Origin: Truepera sp.
GTDB taxonomy: Bacteria > Deinococcota > Deinococci > Deinococcales > Trueperaceae
Length of the DNA stretch: 11,156 nt
Reading direction: 5' to 3'
Assembly (NCBI GenBank): GCA_018333775.1
Contig: JAGXSO010000024.1
Location: forward strand, 1-11,156
Below the pieces are notes generated by a model. The model did no database searches. It was not told where the DNA came from and worked only from the letters and a program-made list of their open reading frames with translations. The position numbers and the translations under genes were made by a program. Shown here one piece after another: positions 1 through 6,172 of the stretch. Numbering within the stretch: position 1 is the stretch's first letter; each line of letters starts with the position of its first letter.

Positions 1-260
1 ACCATCGCCAAAAAGGTGACCGAGGCTGCGAAGATAACCGTGACCCGGACGGCTTCCCAGTAGAGCGGGGCTTGCAGGATGCGGCTAAAGTTCTCCAACC
101 AGACAAACTGCGCCCGAAGCCCAAAGGGGTCTTGGATAAAGAGCGACTGCCGGATCGCTTCAGCGGCCGGATAAAAGAAAAAGATAAGCGTGATGATGAT
201 TTGTGGAGCGAGCAGCAGATACGGCAAGAGTTTATTGGGGTAGATGGCGCGCCTTTGCAT
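1..260 (-). CDS. ugpA: UgpA, glycerol-3-phosphate ABC transporter permease (N-terminal part, runs off window)
   Basis: This is the first 86 codons of an inner-membrane permease, truncated by the window edge. The ATG is at 258-260, with GGAG just upstream (264-267, spacing 3). The peptide begins MQRRAIYPNKLLPYLLLAPQ and continues through IIITLIFFFYPAAEAI, DPFGLRAQFVWLENF and a second hydrophobic stretch. From memory it lines up closely with the start of E. coli UgpA: LPYLLVAPQ, then WPAGEA, then DPFG..SQFVGLDNF. In the family, UgpA pairs with UgpE to form the channel that receives glycerol-3-phosphate or its diesters from UgpB. The gene lies 143 bases downstream of ugpB on the same strand, the expected order. 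ugpE would lie outside the window. The assignment as a CUT1 permease is near certain; the ugp label rests on this match and on the neighbouring ugpB. Confidence 0.9.
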   Translation of the reverse strand, partial: MQRRAIYPNKLLPYLLLAPQIIITLIFFFYPAAEAIRQSLFIQDPFGLRAQFVWLENFSRILQAPLYWEAVRVTVIFAASVTFLAM

Positions 261-288
261 GGTCTCCGTTCAGTGGTCAGTAGTGGCT

Positions 289-316
289 AGTGTAACCCCC
301 AGGCCCCCAATAACAA
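289..316 (-). promoter_or_regulatory. Weak possible internal promoter before ugpA
   Basis: On the minus strand, TTGTTA (311-316) and TACACT (289-294) are separated by 16 bases, each matching four of six consensus positions. It sits between the intercistronic hairpin and the ugpA start and could supplement ugpA expression. This is a weak match that could be chance in a 143-base gap. Confidence 0.2.
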
Positions 317-369
317 GCCTTGCCAGATGGTTTTCCAAAGATCGGGCTCCTGTGTGGTTTAGCTGTTTA

Positions 370-395
370 GAGGCAGGGGGCAATCCCCCTGCCTC
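370..395 (-). terminator. Perfect 11-bp hairpin between ugpB and ugpA (attenuator or mRNA stabiliser)
   Basis: GAGGCAGGGGG (370-380) and CCCCCTGCCTC (385-395) pair without mismatch around a CAAT loop, starting 8 bases after the ugpB stop. On the minus strand the bases after the stem read TAAACAGCT, so there is no real T-tract and it is not a standard Rho-independent terminator. In periplasmic binding-protein operons, hairpins after the binding-protein gene often stabilise its mRNA or cause partial termination, so that more binding protein than permease is made. That role is inferred here. Confidence 0.6.
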
Positions 396-403
396 GCTAT
401 CAG

Positions 404-1717
404 CTAGCGGTGAGCGCGTTCAAACGCCCGCAGCACCTCATTGCCACGCCGCACGGCGTTGTCTAGCGCCTGCTGGGCGGTTTGCTGACCTTGCAGGGCT
501 AGTTCAACCTCTTCTTGAATGATATTGCGAATCTCGGGCATGTTGCCTAGCCGCAGGCCGCGCGAGTTCTCGGTCGGCTCGGTGCGGGTCAGTTGCAGCT
601 TCGGGATGTCCCGGCCGGGATTGGCGGCATAGAAGCCTTCGGCCTGTAACTGCTCAAAGACATCGAAGCGGATGGGCAAAAAACCGCTTTCGACATGCCA
701 GCGCCGGGCCACTTCGGGCTGGCTGATAAAGCTGAAGAACTCGGCGACCGCCTGGTACTCCGCATCGGTGCGGCCAGGGGCGGTCATGACCCAGAAGCTA
801 GCTCCACCGATAATCGAGTTCTTCGGCGCGCCCTCAACATCGTCGTAGTAGGGCAGGTACGCCACGGCCCAGTCAAACTGCGCCTCGCGCAGCACGCGGG
901 CCAGCAATCCCGACGACCCGTGCAGAATAGCGCACTCGCCCGAAGGGAAGAGCGCATCGGCCGAGCTATCGCGCCCGCCGTAGGTGAATGACCCTTCCGC
1001 CTGCATGTCGATCAGGTTCTGCACATGCCGCACATGCAGCGGGCTGTTGATCATCAGTTCGGCACCAAGCCCTGCCATACCGTTGGCCAGGGTGGCGAGC
1101 GGCACATTGTGAATGGCGCTGAACTGCTCAAACTGCGTCCAGGTAGGCCAGGCGGTGGTAAAACCACATCTGGCAGCGCCGGAAGCCACAATCTGCCTGG
1201 CCGCCTCGCGCAGCTCGGTCCAGGTCTGCGGCGGAGCATCAGGGTCAAGACCGGCGGCACGGAAAGCGTCCCGGTTGTACCACATGATGGCGGTCGAGCT
1301 GTTAAAAGGCAGCGACATCAGGCGGCCATCGGGGAGGCTGTAGTAGCCGCGGACGGCAGGTAGAAAGACCTCAGGGTCAAAGGCGATGCCGGTGCGCTCA
1401 AAGAGCTGGTAAACCGGCAAAATAGCGCCCCCGGCGTGCATCATGGTAGCCGTACCGACCTCAAACATCTGCACGATATGCGGCGCGTTTCCGGCCCGGA
1501 AGGCGGCGATGGCAGCGACCATCGTCTCTGGGTAGGCACCGCGGAAGCTGGCCTCGACATGGAACCGGTCTTGTGAGGCGTTAAAGTCATCAGTGATGGC
1601 TTCAAGTAACTCGCCAAGCGGCCCAGTAAGGCCGTACCAGAACTGAACCTCGACGCGCTGAGCGTTAGCGCTCAGGAATAGGGCGGCCAGTAACACGGTC
1701 AACAGTCGCTTATACAT
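404..1717 (-). CDS. ugpB: UgpB, periplasmic glycerol-3-phosphate-binding protein
   Basis: This 437-residue solute-binding protein captures sn-glycerol-3-phosphate (and in relatives glycerophosphodiesters) for the UgpAE channel. It has a signal peptide (residues 1-19, ending SANA before Q20) with no lipobox cysteine, so a soluble periplasmic protein is expected. It aligns from memory with E. coli UgpB along its whole length (438 residues). Shared blocks include AAFRAGNAPHIVQMFEVGTA (71-90), LPFNSST (136-142), WPTWTQFEQFSA (190-201), IIGGASFWV (302-310), ESGFLPI (343-349), RGLRLGNMPEIR (387-398) and TAQQALDNAVRRGNEVLRAF (413-432). The two tryptophans W190 and W193, E86, and the arginine in RGLRLGN correspond to ligand-site positions known in the E. 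coli protein. The start ATG is preceded by AGGAG with about 6 bases of spacing. Strong confidence in family and substrate class. Confidence 0.95.
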   Translation of the reverse strand: MYKRLLTVLLAALFLSANAQRVEVQFWYGLTGPLGELLEAITDDFNASQDRFHVEASFRGAYPETMVAAIAAFRAGNAPHIVQMFEVGTATMMHAGGAILPVYQLFERTGIAFDPEVFLPAVRGYYSLPDGRLMSLPFNSSTAIMWYNRDAFRAAGLDPDAPPQTWTELREAARQIVASGAARCGFTTAWPTWTQFEQFSAIHNVPLATLANGMAGLGAELMINSPLHVRHVQNLIDMQAEGSFTYGGRDSSADALFPSGECAILHGSSGLLARVLREAQFDWAVAYLPYYDDVEGAPKNSIIGGASFWVMTAPGRTDAEYQAVAEFFSFISQPEVARRWHVESGFLPIRFDVFEQLQAEGFYAANPGRDIPKLQLTRTEPTENSRGLRLGNMPEIRNIIQEEVELALQGQQTAQQALDNAVRRGNEVLRAFERAHR

Positions 1718-1741
1718 GCAAAACTCCTTTCGCTCTAGCCC

Positions 1742-1798
1742 CGCGGCACTCTAACAGCGCCGCGTCATCCCTTTGTCAGTGTGCATAACGGCGTTATG
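1742..1798 (-). promoter_or_regulatory. Structured ugpB leader with a 15-bp palindrome
   Basis: The ugpB leader, about 130 nt, contains CATAACG-G-CGTTATG (1784-1798, perfect 7-1-7 inverted repeat). It also contains a GC-rich stem, CGCGGC (1742-1747) with GCCGCG (1759-1764), just upstream of the ribosome-binding site. The first could be a DNA operator for a dimeric regulator placed downstream of the transcription start, or a small RNA hairpin; the second could modulate translation. The function is inferred only from symmetry and position. Confidence 0.4.
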
Positions 1799-1854
1799 GG
1801 TCGCAATTCCGCTTACCTCCTTTGCGCAAAATCGTAATGCAACTTACGAAGCGC

Positions 1855-1883
1855 ATCTTATGCCCAGCTGCCAAGTGTGTCAA
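1855..1883 (-). promoter_or_regulatory. Strong sigma70-type promoter for ugpB
   Basis: On the minus strand, TTGACA (1878-1883) and TAAGAT (1855-1860) are separated by exactly 17 bases. The -35 is perfect and the -10 matches five of six. Transcription should start near 1848, giving a leader of about 130 nt before ugpB. An imperfect palindrome of form CAAGnGTnnnnACnCTTG (1872-1889) overlaps the -35, a position where a repressor could act. Confidence 0.75.
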
Positions 1884-1886
1884 CTC

Positions 1887-1916
1887 TTGTACTTTGCCGC
1901 ACCTCCGTGATAGATT
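1887..1916 (+). promoter_or_regulatory. Candidate promoter for the lactate permease gene
   Basis: TTGTAC (1887-1892) and TAGATT (1911-1916) are spaced by 18 bases on the plus strand. Its -35 begins 3 bases beyond the -35 of the divergent ugpB promoter, and the two overlap or adjoin the imperfect palindrome at 1872-1889, so both could respond to one regulator. It is weaker than the ugpB promoter. Confidence 0.35.
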
Positions 1917-1926
1917 CTCGGCGGCC

Positions 1927-1983
1927 ATGAGGCCTTACCTCGCCGCTATCCTCACGCTGATAGGCCCCTGCGCGCCATGCTGA
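1927..1983 (+). CDS. Possible 18-residue leader peptide overlapping the permease start
   Basis: ATG at 1927 opens a reading frame of 18 codons (MRPYLAAILTLIGPCAPC) that ends in the TGA at 1981-1983, so its stop overlaps the permease start in ATGCTGA (1977-1983). Neither start has a convincing Shine-Dalgarno sequence. The TAGATT box ends 10 bases before this ATG, so the transcript could begin nearly at the leader start. Translation of the small frame might deliver ribosomes to the permease start. It may equally be a chance open frame. Confidence 0.25.
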   Translation: MRPYLAAILTLIGPCAPC

Positions 1984-3455
1984 TCGCGCTAGCTGCTCTC
2001 CCTATTCTGCTCATCCTGATACTGATGCTAGGCGCCGGCTGGTCGGCGGCTAAGGCCGGACTATCGGGGCTGGCTGCGGCCCTGCTGATCGCCTGGTTGG
2101 CTTTTGGTTACGGGACGACTCTTTTGCCGGAGCTGGGCTTGGGAGCTACCGGTGGAGCGCTGCTAGAGGCCGGTTTCTCGGCCTTTACCATCCTGTGGAT
2201 CATCTTCCCGGCGCTGTGCATTCATCAGCTCCAACAGCGGAGCGGGGCGCTGGCCACACTGCAAGCCGCCATGGCTCGACTCTCGACGAACCCGGTGGTG
2301 GTTGCTTTGCTGGTCGCCTGGTTTTTTGCTCTGTTCATCGAAGGGGCGGCCGGTTTTGGCACCTCGGCAGCGCTGGCGGCACCGCTTCTGGTAAGCGCCG
2401 GGTTTAACCCCATCCAGGCGGTCACCATAGCGTTGATCGGTCATTCGGTAGGGGTGTCGTTCGGGGCGGTGGGCACACCCGTCCTGCCGCAGATTGCGCT
2501 CGGCTTTGACGGCACCGAGCTGGCAGCCACTACCAGCCTCTTCCACGGGCTGCTAGGCTGGCTGATGGCGCTGATCGTGATGTGGCTAGCCGCCAAAGGC
2601 CAGCGCCCCTGGGGGCTAGCGCTGGCGGCTGCCGCGTTTTTCCTGGTGCCGATGGTGCTGCTGGCTCACTTGATCGGGCCCGAACTACCCACTCTGGGCG
2701 GTGCGCTCCTCGGTGGACTGGCCTTTGTGGCACTGGTGCGGCGGTCATCTGCGCCAGTAGCGGACGCGGCCCCCACCGGCAACCTGCTGCTGGCCGCAAC
2801 GCCGTATCTAGCGCTGGTCGGGCTAGTCCTGGTAACGCGGCTAGTACCCCCCGTCAATGAGGCCCTGACCAGCGTGAGGCTAGGTTGGGAGCTCTCCATC
2901 TTCAGCGGCAGCATCCAGCCGCTCTATCACCCCGGCACCTTGCTGCTGGCAAGCTTTATCATCGCGGCGCTAGTGCAGCGCGTGCCGGCCAGTAGCGTGC
3001 GGCAGGCCATGGGCGGGGCGCTGGCACAGATTGCCCCGGTGACGCTGGCGCTCTTTGTCATGCTAGGCCTCTCCCGGCTGATGCTGCATAGCGGCATGAT
3101 CACTACCCTGGCCGAGGCGACCGCCAACCTGGCCGGTGCCGGCTACCCGCTGCTGGCGCCCTTTGTAGGCATGCTGGGCTCTTTTGTGACCGGTTCGGCT
3201 ACGGCCTCGAACATCCTCTTTAGCGACTTTCAGTTAGCTACCGCCAGGGCGCTCGAGCTCCCCCCGGTAGCTATCCTCGGCGCGCAAGGTTTCGGTGCGG
3301 CAGTCGGCAACATCATCTCCCCCCACAACATCATCGCTGCCGGGGCTACCGTGGGGCTAGCCGGTAAAGAGGGGCAGGTGCTGCGCCGCACGCTCGGTCC
3401 GGCGCTGCTCTACGCCGCGCTAGGCGGGGTACTAGTGCTGCTCTTGGTGAGATAA
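1977..3455 (+). CDS. LctP/LldP-family lactate (glycolate) permease
   Basis: This is a 492-residue polytopic membrane protein with well over ten hydrophobic segments, belonging to the L-lactate permease family. In characterised members (E. coli LldP, GlcA) it takes up L-lactate, D-lactate or glycolate with protons. Family blocks are visible: EGAAGFGT (122-129), SFGAVGTP (161-168), GSFVTGSATASNILF (401-415) and GNIISPHNIIAAGATVGLAG (444-463). It is shorter than E. coli LldP (551). The frame is open back to a TAG at 1911, and the ATG at 1977 is the only ordinary start codon in that stretch, despite a poor Shine-Dalgarno. No lactate dehydrogenase or glycolate oxidase gene is adjacent, so the exact substrate is open. 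It is transcribed divergently from ugpB. Confidence 0.88.
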   Translation: MLIALAALPILLILILMLGAGWSAAKAGLSGLAAALLIAWLAFGYGTTLLPELGLGATGGALLEAGFSAFTILWIIFPALCIHQLQQRSGALATLQAAMARLSTNPVVVALLVAWFFALFIEGAAGFGTSAALAAPLLVSAGFNPIQAVTIALIGHSVGVSFGAVGTPVLPQIALGFDGTELAATTSLFHGLLGWLMALIVMWLAAKGQRPWGLALAAAAFFLVPMVLLAHLIGPELPTLGGALLGGLAFVALVRRSSAPVADAAPTGNLLLAATPYLALVGLVLVTRLVPPVNEALTSVRLGWELSIFSGSIQPLYHPGTLLLASFIIAALVQRVPASSVRQAMGGALAQIAPVTLALFVMLGLSRLMLHSGMITTLAEATANLAGAGYPLLAPFVGMLGSFVTGSATASNILFSDFQLATARALELPPVAILGAQGFGAAVGNIISPHNIIAAGATVGLAGKEGQVLRRTLGPALLYAALGGVLVLLLVR

Positions 3456-3462
3456 GTCTAAG

Positions 3463-3485
3463 TACCGGTAACCGCGGCCCCGGTA
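3463..3485 (+). terminator. Inverted repeat downstream of the permease gene
   Basis: TACCGG (3463-3468) pairs with CCGGTA (3480-3485) across an 11-base GC-rich loop, 8 bases after the permease stop. There is no following T-tract, so intrinsic termination is doubtful. A second palindrome, AGGCT-A-AGCCT (3508-3518), nested inside GTTAG (3505-3509) and CTAAC (3522-3526), lies further on, before plsY. Confidence 0.3.
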
Positions 3486-3535
3486 TCGTGCTCATCAGTG
3501 ACGCGTTAGGCTAAGCCTGCGCTAACTAATCCGGT

Positions 3536-3550
3536 TATGCTTAGGTTATG
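3536..3550 (+). promoter_or_regulatory. TATGCT box 6 bases before the plsY-like start (possible leaderless promoter)
   Basis: TATGCT (3536-3541) fits TANNNT and lies 6 bases before the ATG at 3548, the spacing expected when transcription starts at or near the start codon. There is no good -35 and only AGG, 2 bases away, as a ribosome-binding site. The heptamer GGTTATG occurs twice here (3533-3539 and 3544-3550), the second copy containing the start codon; the first ATG is out of frame. Confidence 0.35.
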
Positions 3551-4135
3551 ACCGCCCTGCTGCTAATTTTGGTAGCCTACCTGATCGGCTCGCTGACTTT
3601 CGGTGTAATACTGAGCCGCCTCCGCGGCGCCGATATCCGTACCAAAGACCTGCCTGGCGGCTCCGGGGTATTCCGGCAGATGGGGCCGGCCTGGGCCGCC
3701 GCGGTAATCGTTCTGGATGTGCTAAAGGGAGCGCTAGTATTCCTCCTGAGCCAATTAGGGGACCAGCCCTGGCTGATCCCAGCGCTAGCCGCGGCGGTAG
3801 TGGCTGGTCACAATTGGCCACTTTATTTCGGCTTTCGCGGTGGAGGCGGCATCGCCCCAAGCGTTGGGTTTCTGCTGCTGTACGACTGGGACGAAACTCT
3901 GATAGCAGCGACTATCGGCCTGGGAATCGCCGCGCTGTACTACGCCCTGTTCTGGCGGACGCGGCGCAAGGCCATCTACCCCATCCCGTTCGGCGCCGGC
4001 TTCGGCTATCTCGCCCTGCTGATCCTATTCTGGGCCGGCAGCGACACCTGGGGTGCCTGGGCCGTGGCGTTGGCTGGCCTAGCAGTGGCGGCACGCGGCC
4101 TTACCATCTTGCGCCAGCCCCGCCTCTTGCCCTAG
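3548..4135 (+). CDS. PlsY-family membrane protein (glycerol-3-phosphate acyltransferase-like), degenerate motifs
   Basis: The product has 195 residues, the usual PlsY length, with about five to seven hydrophobic segments. PlsY transfers an acyl group from acyl-phosphate to glycerol-3-phosphate, the first step of phospholipid synthesis. Family features are present: GSLTFG (14-19), DIR (29-31), GGSG (37-40), D57 and K60-G61 in the second loop, and GHNWPLYFGF (87-96) followed by a glycine run. Two key stretches deviate. The usual GSGNxGATNxxR is reduced to GGSGVFRQMG (37-46). The lysine-containing FKGGKG is FRGGGG (96-101). The gene could therefore be a paralogue with changed activity, with a canonical plsY elsewhere; I give no gene symbol for that reason. 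It lies 92 bases after the permease and is convergent with the CUT1 operon. Confidence 0.82.
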   Translation: MTALLLILVAYLIGSLTFGVILSRLRGADIRTKDLPGGSGVFRQMGPAWAAAVIVLDVLKGALVFLLSQLGDQPWLIPALAAAVVAGHNWPLYFGFRGGGGIAPSVGFLLLYDWDETLIAATIGLGIAALYYALFWRTRRKAIYPIPFGAGFGYLALLILFWAGSDTWGAWAVALAGLAVAARGLTILRQPRLLP

Positions 4136-4227
4136 AGCGTCGAGTGCCCGGTATTTTCGGCACAGCAGAGCCGCTCTCGCTTTGTTCACAATCCGTTCTC
4201 GCACCGTTCACGGCAGGCTCGCTACCT

Positions 4228-4326
4228 TAGGGGCGACCGGGAAAACCCCGGCCTCAGGAGGAATTGCCCATGAACTATCGTTCACCACCAGGGATGAAAA
4301 CGGGCGACCCCACGTGGTCGCCCCTA
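4228..4326. repeat. Palindromic intergenic repeat element with TAGGGGCGACC arms
   Basis: Terminal inverted arms TAGGGGCGACC (4228-4238) and GGTCGCCCCTA (4316-4326) bound a 99-bp element. An internal copy GGGCGACC (4302-4309) can pair with the same right arm (8-bp stem, 6-base loop), giving a choice of two folds. Smaller hairpins lie inside: CCGGG with CCCGG (4237-4251) and TGAAC with GTTCA (4271-4284). It fills the gap between convergent genes and resembles REP or MITE-like extragenic palindromes rather than a gene. The end motif TAGGGGCG recurs in the hairpin at 6173-6203. It could act as a bidirectional transcript boundary, although it has no T-tract. Confidence 0.6.
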
Positions 4327-4329
4327 CTC

Positions 4330-4345
4330 GAATACTTGAATACTT
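4330..4345. repeat. Short tandem duplication, GAATACTT twice
   Basis: GAATACTT occurs twice back to back, between the palindromic element and the end of the CUT1 operon. No function is evident. Apart from this and the element at 4228-4326, I see nothing in 4136-4372. Confidence 0.5.
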
Positions 4346-4372
4346 GTCTACTGACTTTCGGGAGAGCTAAAA

Positions 4373-5188
4373 CTACCCCTTCACGCCGGTCAGCGCCACC
4401 CCCTCGATGATCTGCTTTTGGAAAATGACAAATACCGCCAGGGCCGGGAGGATAGCGAGCGCATTGGCGGTCATGATCAGATGCCAGGCCGCCCCAGCCT
4501 CGCCGGAAAAGAGCGAGATGCCGACCGGGATAGTGCGCATATCGTTGGATTTGGCGATAATTAGCGGCCACAGATAGGCGTTCCAGTTACCGATGAAGGC
4601 GAAGATGCCCAGCGCAGCCAGGGCCGGGCGGACCAGCGGCAGGCCGATATGCCAGAATAGCCCAAACTCACTCATGCCATCGACCCGCGCCGCATCGAAC
4701 AGGTCACGCGGCAAGGTTCGGAAGAACTGGCGCATCAAGAATACTCCAAAAGCCGGGATCAGGCCGGGGAAGATCAACCCCCAGAAGGTATTGACCCAGC
4801 CGTAGTTGACCGACATTACATACCAGGGGATCACCAGCATCTCGGTCGGGATCATCAGCGTCGATAGCATCAGCACGAAGATCAGGGTGCGCCCCGGAAA
4901 GCGCAGCCAGGTCAGGGTGTAGCCGACCAGCGAGCAGAAAAAGAGCACCGAGGTAGTGGTGATGGTGGCTACGATCAGGCTGTTTAAAAACCAGCGCGGA
5001 AAAGCAGTGCGAAACAGCACCTCACGGTAGTTATCGAAACTCCAGGCGGTGGGCCAAAAGCCCAGCCCGAAGATCTCGCGCACATCCTTGAACGAGCTCA
5101 TGACCATCCACGCAAAGGGGAAGACCATCACCAGGCTGCCGATTAGCAGCAGCAGATAGGCCACTACCGTGGTCAGTTTGAGGCGCAT
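4373..5188 (-). CDS. CUT1-family carbohydrate ABC transporter permease (MalG/UgpE type)
   Basis: This 271-residue inner-membrane permease has about six transmembrane segments. The cytoplasmic EAA loop that docks the ATPase is DAARVDGMSEFGLFWHIGLP (165-184). The C-terminal end IIEGVALTGVKG is typical of MalG-type subunits. It would pair with the product of the gene just upstream (5188-6141) to import a sugar or related compound. Its ATG shares one base with the TGA of that gene (TGATG, 5186-5190), so translation is probably coupled. It is the last gene of the operon and is followed by the palindromic element. The substrate cannot be told from the permease. Confidence 0.92.
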   Translation of the reverse strand: MRLKLTTVVAYLLLLIGSLVMVFPFAWMVMSSFKDVREIFGLGFWPTAWSFDNYREVLFRTAFPRWFLNSLIVATITTTSVLFFCSLVGYTLTWLRFPGRTLIFVLMLSTLMIPTEMLVIPWYVMSVNYGWVNTFWGLIFPGLIPAFGVFLMRQFFRTLPRDLFDAARVDGMSEFGLFWHIGLPLVRPALAALGIFAFIGNWNAYLWPLIIAKSNDMRTIPVGISLFSGEAGAAWHLIMTANALAILPALAVFVIFQKQIIEGVALTGVKG

Positions 5189-6141
5189 CAGTAATCCACC
5201 CGGCGGCTGATAAGCTTAAGCTGCACAATGGTTACCATCAGGATCAGGATAAAGAGCAGCACCGCGACCGCCGTAGCGTAACCAAACCTGAAGCGCCCGA
5301 AGGCCTCTTGGTAGAGGTAGAGCACGATGGTCAGGGTGCTGTTTAACGGCCCGCCCTGATCGAGGAATCTGATGTTAACTACCTGATCAAAGAGCTGTAG
5401 CGAGGTAATGGTTGAGATCACCACCGAAAAGACGATGACCGGGTTCAGGAGCGGCACGGTGATATGGCGGAACAGATGCCACGGGTTGGCGCCATCGATC
5501 CGGGCCGCTTCGTAGTACATCCTGGGGATCCCCTGCAACCCGGCCAGGAAGATCACTACCTGGAACCCCAGCCCTTGCCAGATCACCACTACCGCAACCG
5601 CCACGAGCGCCTGACTCGGCGAAGCAAGAAACGGCTGCGGAGCGATGCTGAGCCAGGTGATGCCGAGCCCTTCCCAGAACAGGCTCCACTCGATCAGCAG
5701 GTTGTTGAAAACCCCGAAATTGACCGAGTACAGCCAGCTCCACACCCAGGCCACGGCCACCGCCGGCGTAACATAAGGCGCAAAATAGATGGCGCGAAAG
5801 AGCCCTTTGAAAGCCGTTACAGACTGGAGTAAGATAGCTATACTCAGGCCCAGCACGAGCTGCGCCGGCACGATGATGATGGTGTAAAGCCACGTGTTAA
5901 GGAGCGCCCGCTGTAGCCTTGGCTCGCCCAGCATCTCCTGATAGTGGCCTAGCCCGACGAACTGGCGCTGGAGAGGGTCAACATGCCAGGTAAAGAGCGA
6001 TAGTTGAAACGCTTGCAGGGTCGGCCAGAGGCGGACCAATAGGAAAAAGGCCAGCGGCAACAGCAGAAAGGCGTAAGCCCACAGCGCCTCGCGGCGGGAC
6101 AGGGTAAGGACAGGCTTGGCGTTCTTGCCAGGTGTCGGCAC
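5188..6141 (-). CDS. CUT1-family carbohydrate ABC transporter permease (MalF/UgpA type)
   Basis: This 317-residue permease has a short polar N-terminus, a first membrane segment at about 21-45, and about five more. The EAA loop reads EAARIDGANPWHLFRHITVP (211-230). It forms the channel with the MalG-type protein encoded immediately downstream, with which it overlaps by one base. The start appears to be GTG (6139-6141), with AAGGAAGGG about 10 bases upstream. The first internal ATG lies far inside the conserved domain. A gap of 68 bases containing a perfect hairpin separates it from the binding-protein gene, while the rest of the operon is packed without gaps. Confidence 0.92.
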   Translation of the reverse strand: MPTPGKNAKPVLTLSRREALWAYAFLLLPLAFFLLVRLWPTLQAFQLSLFTWHVDPLQRQFVGLGHYQEMLGEPRLQRALLNTWLYTIIIVPAQLVLGLSIAILLQSVTAFKGLFRAIYFAPYVTPAVAVAWVWSWLYSVNFGVFNNLLIEWSLFWEGLGITWLSIAPQPFLASPSQALVAVAVVVIWQGLGFQVVIFLAGLQGIPRMYYEAARIDGANPWHLFRHITVPLLNPVIVFSVVISTITSLQLFDQVVNIRFLDQGGPLNSTLTIVLYLYQEAFGRFRFGYATAVAVLLFILILMVTIVQLKLISRRVDY

Positions 6142-6172
6142 TTGGCTTATACCCTTCCTTATGATGATGACG

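Noticed and set aside
370..395. Rho-independent terminator after ugpB
   Set aside because: The stem is strong, but no T-tract follows on either strand and ugpA continues the operon; kept only as an attenuator or stabiliser candidate.
2163..2546. Minus-strand open frame of 127 codons inside the lactate permease gene
   Set aside because: Low-complexity, arginine- and glycine-rich product antisense to a clearly conserved membrane protein; a shadow of GC-rich codon usage.
4228..4326. CRISPR array or insertion-sequence remnant
   Set aside because: There are no regularly spaced direct repeats with spacers and no transposase fragment; only nested inverted repeats are seen.
4182..4370. Plus-strand open frame of 62 codons between the PlsY-like gene and the permease
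   Set aside because: It runs through the palindromic repeat element and its hairpins, has no ribosome-binding site, and its product resembles no known family; it is an artefact of the repeat.
5387..5893. Minus-strand 168-codon frame inside the MalF-type permease
   Set aside because: Same strand but another frame; the real frame shows the EAA loop and membrane segments, this one does not.
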